Made by a program: the position numbers and the translations under genes
Assembly: GCA_965603095.1 (NCBI GenBank)
Contig: CBFDBQ010000075.1
Coordinates: forward strand, 1-6,382
Direction: 5' to 3'
Origin: DAOVVL01 sp965603095
GTDB lineage: Bacteria > Pseudomonadota > Alphaproteobacteria > Rhodospirillales > Magnetovibrionaceae
Length of the DNA stretch: 6,382 bases
Shown here: positions 1 through 4,873 of the stretch, piece after piece
Position numbering within the stretch: position 1 is the stretch's first letter
Layout: every line of letters begins with the position of its first letter
Notes under the pieces: model-generated
Databases searched by the model: none
Seen by the model: the letters and a program-made list of their open reading frames with translations, nothing else
Told to the model about the DNA's origin: nothing

Positions 1-802
1 CCAGCTCTTCCTGTCCGAAGCCCTGCATCTGGCACAGGCGCGGCGAGAAGTAGACTTCATTTGTCTTGAGGTTCCAATCCCAAAGTCCATCGTTGGCACC
101 ACGCATTGCCAAGGAGAATCGTTCCTCACTTTTTAAAAGTGCCTGTTCAGCGCGCCTGTATTCGGTGATGTCCTCAAGTTCGCCAACAATGTGCAGCTCG
201 TCGTCGATGGTAACAACGCGACTATTAGCTTTTACTTTGAACGGCGTGCCATCTTTCTTTTGTAGAAGCACTTCAAAGTTACGAACACTTCCGGTCTCTT
301 TGAGTGCCTCTACATACAAGGCGCGTTCGTCTGGATTTACATAAAAGTTTGGAGCAACATCACCAATAATATCGTCTGGTTTATAACCTGAAACCGAATA
401 TGTTGCCGGATTTGCATATGCAATTTTTCCATCTGAAACACGCGTAATTACGATGATGTTTGGAGAAGCTTCTGCGATGGCTCTAAAACGGGCTTCATTA
501 AGTTTTACTTCTTTCGTTCGTTCGCTCACTCGTTGCTCAAGTTCAACTAGGGTCTTTTGTAGCTCTGATTGTGACTCAGAGTTCTTACGCAAAAGATCTT
601 TATTTCGCGCATAGATATATCCAAGGAGTCCCCCCGCCAGTGCGCCAAACAATATGGGAACAATAAATCCTTTAATAGTAAACGGGTCGACACCTAGTGC
701 CATTTTTTGCGGAATCGCTAAGGATGAGAGCGTTATGGCACCAAGAAGAGCAGCTAGCGCTATCATTTTCTTTTGGGAAGTTGGAAATAAATTTTGGAAC
801 AT
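1..802 (-). CDS. Membrane-anchored PAS-PAS sensor protein, N-terminal part (runs off left edge)
   Basis: The reading frame is open from an ATG at 802-800 to the left edge, giving 267 residues and no stop. Residues 13-31 and about 43-64 are hydrophobic helices separated by a short loop, so the protein is probably a two-helix inner-membrane sensor with its bulk in the cytoplasm. A charged helical linker (65-105, with 'LEQRVSERTKEV') leads to a first PAS domain (about 105-215, with 'FRAIAEASPNIIVIT' and a closing 'GELEDITEYRRAEQ') and a second PAS domain that starts at about 225 ('ERFSLAMRGANDGLWDWNL') and is cut by the edge. An in-frame TGA two codons upstream fixes the start at or after this ATG; GAGGG at 806-810 is the likely ribosome site, at short spacing. 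Proteins with this front end are usually histidine kinases or GGDEF/EAL enzymes, but the output domain is outside the window, so which it is cannot be said. It is divergent from the cyclase cluster. Confidence 0.88.
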   Translation of the reverse strand, partial: MFQNLFPTSQKKMIALAALLGAITLSSLAIPQKMALGVDPFTIKGFIVPILFGALAGGLLGYIYARNKDLLRKNSESQSELQKTLVELEQRVSERTKEVKLNEARFRAIAEASPNIIVITRVSDGKIAYANPATYSVSGYKPDDIIGDVAPNFYVNPDERALYVEALKETGSVRNFEVLLQKKDGTPFKVKANSRVVTIDDELHIVGELEDITEYRRAEQALLKSEERFSLAMRGANDGLWDWNLKTNEVYFSPRLCQMQGFGQEEL

Positions 803-807
803 AAACC

Positions 808-849
808 CTCAACTTGGAAACAAGACCGTACTCAGGACTCAACTTGAAA
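808..849. repeat. Short direct repeat CTCAACTTG(G)AAA, two copies
   Basis: CTCAACTTGGAAA at 808-820 and CTCAACTTGAAA at 838-849 are near-identical copies with starts 30 bases apart. They lie just in front of the start codon of the minus-strand PAS sensor, and the first copy contains its GAGGG ribosome site. The spacing of about three helical turns would suit a regulator binding one face of the DNA, but a chance or duplication origin is equally possible. Confidence 0.35.
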
Positions 850-1021
850 TGATAAGCACTATAACCTCAAATGTTTTACATTAAAACTCAGTTCAATGCC
901 TACTGGCATATGCAATTTTATCGAGCTTAAGGGATGTCCGGGTTTGGCTATAAGCAGAATTCACAGTGCATATACACCAATATCCACTATCAGGAGCTAA
1001 GCCGTATTGATCAGTCACGGC

Positions 1022-1115
1022 AATAAATTAGAAAAAATTTTGCACTACATTTTATACTATATTTAAAAAAAACATTTTAATTTATTTTTATTTTTCAATA
1101 GGTTAAGTTCAAATC
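1022..1115. promoter_or_regulatory. AT-rich tract in the divergent intergenic region
   Basis: The stretch is composed almost wholly of A and T, with phased A and T runs, unlike the flanking genes. It includes TATACT/TATATT at 1053-1063 and, on the minus strand, TATAAA and TATAGT hexamers, but I find no convincing -35 box at proper spacing for any of them. Such tracts between divergent genes commonly serve as promoters, UP elements or binding sites for nucleoid proteins. It is offered as the likely control region for the minus-strand PAS sensor, for the plus-strand hairpin transcript, or for both. The rest of 803-1021 shows only a 5-bp inverted repeat at 1001-1021 and no gene. Confidence 0.3.
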
Positions 1116-1150
1116 TAATTGGCTCTGGCTCTTGCCACCGGAGCCAATTA
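1116..1150 (+). other. Strong stem-loop upstream of the terminator-like hairpin
   Basis: TAATTGGCTC at 1116-1125 pairs perfectly with GAGCCAATTA at 1141-1150, and TGG/CCG extends the stem inward by three pairs (one a T-G wobble), leaving a 9-base loop CTCTTGCCA. It has no T run of its own and is followed within two bases by a second hairpin that does. The pair may form the body of a small RNA or leader transcript. Confidence 0.5.
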
Positions 1151-1151
1151 T

Positions 1152-1185
1152 AAACCGAGGCCCCGCAAAGGGTTCCGGTTTTTTT
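1152..1185 (+). terminator. Rho-independent terminator-like hairpin with U tract
   Basis: AAACCG (1152-1157) pairs with CGGTTT (1176-1181), followed inward by an A-C mismatch, two G-T wobbles and CCC/GGG, with the loop CGCAAA. Seven T residues (1179-1185) follow the stem on the plus strand. No plus-strand gene ends upstream of it inside the window, so it would end a short untranslated transcript started in the AT-rich tract, or act as an attenuator 144 bases before the coiled-coil gene. Confidence 0.55.
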
Positions 1186-1250
1186 GTGGCCTTTCGCACC
1201 ACCTTTCCGGCCCTTCCCGGCCCTCATACTGTCCCTAGGTTGCCTAAGTG

Positions 1251-1256
1251 TATAAA
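1251..1256 (+). promoter_or_regulatory. Candidate -10 element TATAAA for the cyclase cluster
   Basis: TATAAA lies 72 bases before the ATG of the coiled-coil gene and downstream of the terminator-like hairpin, so a start here would escape termination. The -35 region at proper spacing (about 1228-1233) matches consensus poorly, and the directly preceding TG is one base out of register for an extended -10. A weak or activator-dependent promoter is the most that can be argued. Confidence 0.25.
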
Positions 1257-1328
1257 AATGCGCTTAAATCAATGGTCTGTGGCCCGAATAGCCGGTCACG
1301 CATGAATTTTAGGGGCGTTTGCTAAATT

Positions 1329-1793
1329 ATGGGTGCACTGAAAGCCGAAGATAACAGGTTGCTGGAAGCCGAAACAGAAATCCGGCATCTAAAAAATACC
1401 ATTTCCGCACTTCGCGATGAGATGGAAAAAATGCGCTTTGAGCAAGGCGAAGCAGTGCAACAAGCCGTGGTTGAGGCCAATCAAGAAATAACCCAGTTAC
1501 GAAATGCAACGGGCGCGCTTCGCGACGAGCTAGAAAAAATGCGCTTTGATAAAGACGAGGCCGTTCAAGCCGCCATTAGAGATGGCAATGATGAGGCCCA
1601 CCAATTACAAAGCGCGGTTCAGGCATTGCGCGATGAAATGGACGCAATAAAGTTTTCTTACGAAGACAAGCTGGAGCAAAGCAATAAACAAGCAAGAGAT
1701 GAAATAAAACAATTACAATCATCTGTTTCAGACCTTCGCGACAAGCTGGAATCTGCCAATAAAAATATAAGTGAAAAAACGGGGAAAAAATAA
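1329..1793 (+). CDS. Coiled-coil protein of four 36-residue repeats, function unknown
   Basis: The gene encodes 154 highly charged residues with no signal peptide, membrane segment or catalytic motif. From residue 17 the protein is an exact-period repeat: 'LRD' recurs at 28, 64, 100 and 136, and units 17-52, 53-88, 89-124 and 125-154 share the pattern E-I-x-Q-L-x(5)-A-L-R-D-E-(M/L)-(E/D)-x-(M/I)-(R/K)-F. Predicted structure is one long alpha-helical rod, probably a coiled coil. A TAA two codons upstream fixes the start; AGGGG at 1311-1315 is a rather distant ribosome site. It ends two bases before the GAF cyclase gene, so the two are almost surely cotranscribed and probably translationally coupled. 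A structural or scaffolding role beside the cyclase is inference from that context; I do not recognise a named family. Confidence 0.85.
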   Translation: MGALKAEDNRLLEAETEIRHLKNTISALRDEMEKMRFEQGEAVQQAVVEANQEITQLRNATGALRDELEKMRFDKDEAVQAAIRDGNDEAHQLQSAVQALRDEMDAIKFSYEDKLEQSNKQARDEIKQLQSSVSDLRDKLESANKNISEKTGKK

Positions 1794-1795
1794 AA

Positions 1796-4147
1796 ATGGC
1801 TGACGGCGAATCTAAATCAACAAAGCCCGAAAACAAAGATGAACGCCGCCCCTATCTAAGCAGGCGGGCATCGGAAATAAATAGCCAATACGGCATTGCA
1901 GATTTGCTTATTGATATTGGCAGACGAATATCAACTGCAAAAAATCTTGATGCTGCATTGGAAATGATGACCGAAATGATGAGCGTTGAGCTTGATGCCG
2001 AACGCTCGACCCTTTTCCTTAATGATGTACAATCGGGCGAGCTGTTTTCCCGCACGGCCCAAGGCCAGCAACGCCGTGAAATTAGAATATTAAATGACAG
2101 CGGTATTGCCGGACATGTTTTTCAAACCGGGGAAAGCCTTTTCATCAAAGACGCGTATAAGGATAAACGCTTTAATAAATCAGTTGATGAACAAACCGGA
2201 TTTAAAACTAAAGCAATTCTTTGCGTTCCAATTAAAACCGTTTCCGGTCACACCATAGGTGTTGCCCAAGTTTTAAATAAAAATAAAAAAACCGGTAAAG
2301 CCAGCAAAAAAGCGCAAACGTTCAGCGATGCCGACCTTGTTTTGTTGGAATCCATGACCACCCAAGCGGCGGTTGCGCTGCAAAACACCCAACATCTTGA
2401 ACACATGCAAAAGAAAAGTGCCGAGGAAATGGAATTTCTCGACATTGTTTCCGATGTAACATCTGAAATTGATCTTTCAAAATTGCTGGCCAAGGTTATG
2501 GGCGAAGCAACAAGGCTGATGACCGCCGAGCGTTCAACGTTATTTTTAAATGATGAAAAAACCAACGAATTGTTTTCAATGGTTGGCGCAGGATTGGATA
2601 TTACCGAAATACGCATGCCCAACCATTTGGGCATTGCCGGAACCGTGTTTACCAGCGGCGAAAGCATTAACATTCCCCACGCCTATGCCGACCTTAGGTT
2701 CAATCCAGCGTTTGATAAAAAGACTGGGTTTTTTACCCGCTCTATGTTGTGCACCCCGGTGGTCAACAAAGAGGGAAAGGTAATCGGCGTAACCCAGGTG
2801 TTAAACAAACGTGGTGGCCCGTTTACCGATGAGGACGAACAACGGCTAAAAGCATTTACCGCGCAAATCGCCATCGGCCTTGAAAACGCTAAGCTATTTA
2901 ACGACGTTCAAAATATGAAAAACTATTCAGAAAGCATGCTGGAAAGTATGTCCAACGCAGTTGTTACCACCGATGAAGACGGCAAAATCGTTACCTGCAA
3001 CGCGGCTGGCTATCGCATTATGAAATTAGAAGATGATGTGGAAATTCTTGGTACTCAAGTTTCTGATTTCTTCACCGATGGCAACTCTTGGGTTATGGAA
3101 AAAATCAACAAGGTTGATGAATCCCAAGTAATGGATATCTTTATGGACGCGGAACTTGAATTTGGTGAAGAAAAAGTTTCTGCCAACGTAACCATATTAC
3201 CGCTGTTGAGTGGCGAAGAAAAAAAGCTCGGCACCATGATTATGATTGAAGACATTTCATCTGAAAAACGCATGAAATCAACCATGAGCCGCTACATGGA
3301 CCCAGGGCTCGCCGATCAATTAATGAATGCCGGCGACAGCGATGATTTCCTTGGCGGGCGCAGCGCAGTTGCCACGGTTTTATTCTCCGACATCCGTTCG
3401 TTTACCACCATTACCGAATCACTGGGCGCGCAAGGTACGGTGCAATTTCTCAACGAATACTTCACCATCATGGTTGATTGCATTTCCGAAGAAGGCGGCA
3501 TGTTAGACAAGTTTATCGGCGATGCCATCATGGCGGCATTTGGTATGCCGGTGGCCCACGATGACGACGAAGACCGCGCGGTCCGTGCATCGATCAAGAT
3601 GATCACCGACCTGTACAAATGGAACGAGGTGCGCCGCGAACAGGGCCTGATGGCCATTGACCACGGCATCGGCCTAAATACCGACAACGTGGTATCGGGC
3701 AATATTGGTAGCCCCAAACGCATGGATTATACCATGATTGGTGATGGGGTTAATCTGGCGGCGCGCTTGGAAAGCGCCTGCAAGCAATACCACGCGCATT
3801 TGCTGATTTCCGAACACACCTACGACAAACTTAAAGGCACCTATCGCATCCGCGACATCGATGATGTGGTGGTTAAAGGTAAAACCGAACCGGTACGGGT
3901 TTACGAGGTGCTTGATTATCACACCGATGCCACCTTCCCCAACCTGATGGATGGGGTAAATCACTTTGCCGACGGGCGCAAAAATTACCGCGCAGGCAGT
4001 TGGGATAAGGCCATAGCATCATTCAAAGAAGTTTTAAAAGCAAATCCTGCAGACGCGCTTTCCGATACCTATATAGAAAGATGTGATCACCTGAAAGCCG
4101 AAGATCCCAAAGATTGGGACGGTGTCTGGGTGATGAAATCTAAATAA
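1796..4147 (+). CDS. GAF-GAF-PAS class IIIb adenylate cyclase with TPR-like tail (CyaB1-like)
   Basis: This 783-residue protein lacks membrane segments and should be cytoplasmic. Order: GAF-A (about 38-197), GAF-B (215-365), PAS (378-490), linker 'MSRYMDPGLADQLM', cyclase catalytic domain (about 523-706), then a TPR-like helical tail (718-768) ending in 'DWDGVWVMKSK'. The active site is complete: metal Asp532 (in FSDIR) and Asp576 (DKFIGD), adenine-selecting Lys572 with Thr646 (DYTMIGD), and transition-state Asn653 and Arg657 (VNLAAR). The Lys/Thr pair marks class IIIb, ATP to cAMP. GAF-B has an intact NKFDE motif (NK337-338, F343, DE347-348); GAF-A has NK and F-x3-D but Leu in place of the final Glu. 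Anabaena CyaB1 has the same domain order, and its GAF tandem binds cAMP and stimulates the enzyme, so positive feedback is plausible here. GGGG at 1781-1784 is the nearest ribosome-site candidate; the gene is the middle one of three. Confidence 0.95.
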   Translation: MADGESKSTKPENKDERRPYLSRRASEINSQYGIADLLIDIGRRISTAKNLDAALEMMTEMMSVELDAERSTLFLNDVQSGELFSRTAQGQQRREIRILNDSGIAGHVFQTGESLFIKDAYKDKRFNKSVDEQTGFKTKAILCVPIKTVSGHTIGVAQVLNKNKKTGKASKKAQTFSDADLVLLESMTTQAAVALQNTQHLEHMQKKSAEEMEFLDIVSDVTSEIDLSKLLAKVMGEATRLMTAERSTLFLNDEKTNELFSMVGAGLDITEIRMPNHLGIAGTVFTSGESINIPHAYADLRFNPAFDKKTGFFTRSMLCTPVVNKEGKVIGVTQVLNKRGGPFTDEDEQRLKAFTAQIAIGLENAKLFNDVQNMKNYSESMLESMSNAVVTTDEDGKIVTCNAAGYRIMKLEDDVEILGTQVSDFFTDGNSWVMEKINKVDESQVMDIFMDAELEFGEEKVSANVTILPLLSGEEKKLGTMIMIEDISSEKRMKSTMSRYMDPGLADQLMNAGDSDDFLGGRSAVATVLFSDIRSFTTITESLGAQGTVQFLNEYFTIMVDCISEEGGMLDKFIGDAIMAAFGMPVAHDDDEDRAVRASIKMITDLYKWNEVRREQGLMAIDHGIGLNTDNVVSGNIGSPKRMDYTMIGDGVNLAARLESACKQYHAHLLISEHTYDKLKGTYRIRDIDDVVVKGKTEPVRVYEVLDYHTDATFPNLMDGVNHFADGRKNYRAGSWDKAIASFKEVLKANPADALSDTYIERCDHLKAEDPKDWDGVWVMKSK

Positions 4148-4151
4148 TACT

Positions 4152-4157
4152 AGGGAG
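4152..4157 (+). promoter_or_regulatory. Ribosome binding site of the receiver gene (AGGGAG)
   Basis: AGGGAG lies ten bases before the ATG at 4168, within the 20-base gap after the cyclase stop codon. It supports that start and independent initiation of the receiver protein on a shared transcript. Confidence 0.65.
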
Positions 4158-4167
4158 ATTTATCGCC

Positions 4168-4530
4168 ATGAAAATAACTATTATTGATGACGACCCTGAT
4201 ATTGTTGAAATAATTAGCCTGTTGTTGAGCGAGGCTGGTCACGACGTCACAACATCACCCGCAGGGGTTAATGCCATTTCTATTATTCGTAAAAAAAATC
4301 CTGAACTGGTCATAACCGATTTGGTAATGGCGGAAATGGACGGACTGGAGCTTTGTCGAGAAATACGCGGAGACAAGACCCTAAACCAAACCAAGCTCAT
4401 AATGGTTTCTGCCCGCACCGATAACATATGGAAAGATAAAGCCCGCGAAGCCGGTGCTAATGGCTACATCGAAAAACCCATAGATGCGGCAACGTTTGTA
4501 CATGACGTAGAAATGTTGACGGCAGTTTAG
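4168..4530 (+). CDS. Single-domain response regulator (CheY/Spo0F-like receiver)
   Basis: The 120 residues are one complete receiver domain with no DNA-binding or enzymatic output. The conserved set is present: acidic pair Asp7/Asp8 in 'IIDDDPD', phosphoacceptor Asp51 in 'VITDLVM', the switch Ser81 in 'IMVSART', and Lys103 in 'YIEKPID'. Such proteins pass phosphoryl groups in relays or act by binding a partner protein. It starts 20 bases after the cyclase stop, so it is probably cotranscribed and may regulate, or be regulated with, the GAF cyclase; that link is inference. No cognate kinase is complete in the window, although the divergent PAS sensor could be one. The stop codon falls in the loop of the terminator hairpin that follows. 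Confidence 0.95.
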   Translation: MKITIIDDDPDIVEIISLLLSEAGHDVTTSPAGVNAISIIRKKNPELVITDLVMAEMDGLELCREIRGDKTLNQTKLIMVSARTDNIWKDKAREAGANGYIEKPIDAATFVHDVEMLTAV

Positions 4531-4549
4531 TCTTAGTCTGCCATTTTTT
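4521..4549 (+). terminator. Terminator-like hairpin closing the three-gene cluster
   Basis: GGCAG (4521-4525) pairs with CTGCC (4538-4542) around a 12-base loop that contains the receiver gene's stop codon, followed by A and six T residues (4544-4549). The stem is short but the T run is clear and correctly oriented for the plus strand. The T run overlaps the stop codon of the duplicated cyclase tail on the other strand. Confidence 0.55.
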
Positions 4550-4634
4550 ACTTTGTAGTCGCAACAAACACCCCATCCCAATCAGCGGATGGTGGGTTGA
4601 CCTTATATTCGGCAATGAATTCGGCGTACAAATC
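4548..4634 (-). pseudogene. Duplicate of the CHASE2-cyclase C-terminal tail (28 codons plus stop)
   Basis: Read on the minus strand, this encodes 'DLYAEFIAEYKVNPPSADW' followed by 'DGVFVATTK' and TAA. It matches the last 28 residues of the CHASE2 cyclase at 24 positions, and by my hand count 72 of 87 bases are identical to 4874-4960, exactly 326 bases away. Of the 12 sense codons that differ, eight differences are synonymous and two are Ile/Val changes. No ATG precedes it in frame; the frame is open only back to about 4725. It starts in the +1 frame on the stop codon of the small membrane ORF. It is best called a tail remnant, either of a second cyclase gene or of a longer version of the small ORF that has suffered a frameshift. 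Translation of this piece cannot be shown from sequence. Confidence 0.7.
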
Positions 4635-4821
4635 ACCACTTCTCAAGATTTGTATATCCGCCGGTATTAACGGTTGCGGGCCGTGAGGTGGATGCGAGCC
4701 AAAGCATGGGGCCGGTTATTATAAGTAATACCATGGTGGCGGCGGCGACAATCCACACCCATTTCATATCAATCTTTACCTGCCTCACGCCGCTCGCTTT
4801 AAAATCATGGTCGCCTTCCAT
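4633..4821 (-). CDS. Small single-helix membrane protein (62 residues), unknown function
   Basis: An ATG at 4821-4819 follows GGAGG (4830-4834) with an eight-base gap, a very good ribosome site, and the ORF ends in TGA at 4635-4633. The product has a basic, soluble N-terminus (1-20, with K8, R13, K16, K20), one strong hydrophobic helix (about 21-43, 'WVWIVAAATMVLLIITGPML' onward) and a polar tail of about 19 residues. Charge distribution predicts N-in, C-out topology. The frame is open further upstream into the cyclase stop region, but no better start is seen there. It lies 52 bases downstream of the CHASE2 cyclase on the same strand, so it is probably cotranscribed and could be a membrane partner of that enzyme. 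I recognise no family. A +1 shift at its stop would fuse it to the duplicated cyclase tail. Confidence 0.6.
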   Translation of the reverse strand: MEGDHDFKASGVRQVKIDMKWVWIVAAATMVLLIITGPMLWLASTSRPATVNTGGYTNLEKW

Positions 4822-4873
4822 TAGCGCATCCTCCAACGTATGTAACACTTCCTCCGGCGGAACCTTCGTTCGC

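Noticed and set aside
66..344. Plus-strand ORF of 92 codons
   Set aside because: It is antisense to the PAS sensor, whose minus-strand frame reads as clear PAS sequence throughout. The plus-strand product is Ser-rich with no recognisable domain.
654..884. Plus-strand ORF of 76 codons
   Set aside because: It overlaps the membrane-helix region of the PAS sensor in antisense and runs into the intergenic region without a ribosome site or a recognisable product.
1001..1021. Inverted repeat GCCGT...ACGGC as a terminator
   Set aside because: The stem is only five pairs with an 11-base loop, and no clean T run follows on either strand.
1203..1223. Tandem TTCCGGCCC/TTCCCGGCCC as a regulatory repeat
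   Set aside because: Two short pyrimidine-rich copies with no symmetry are explained well enough by low-complexity sequence.
1377..1790. CRISPR array or mobile repeat from the 108-base periodicity
   Set aside because: The repeat is in frame, codes for a continuous helical protein and has no spacers or terminal inverted repeats.
1796..4147. Guanylate cyclase activity for the GAF enzyme
   Set aside because: Base-selecting positions are Lys572 and Thr646; guanylate cyclases typically have Glu and Cys there.
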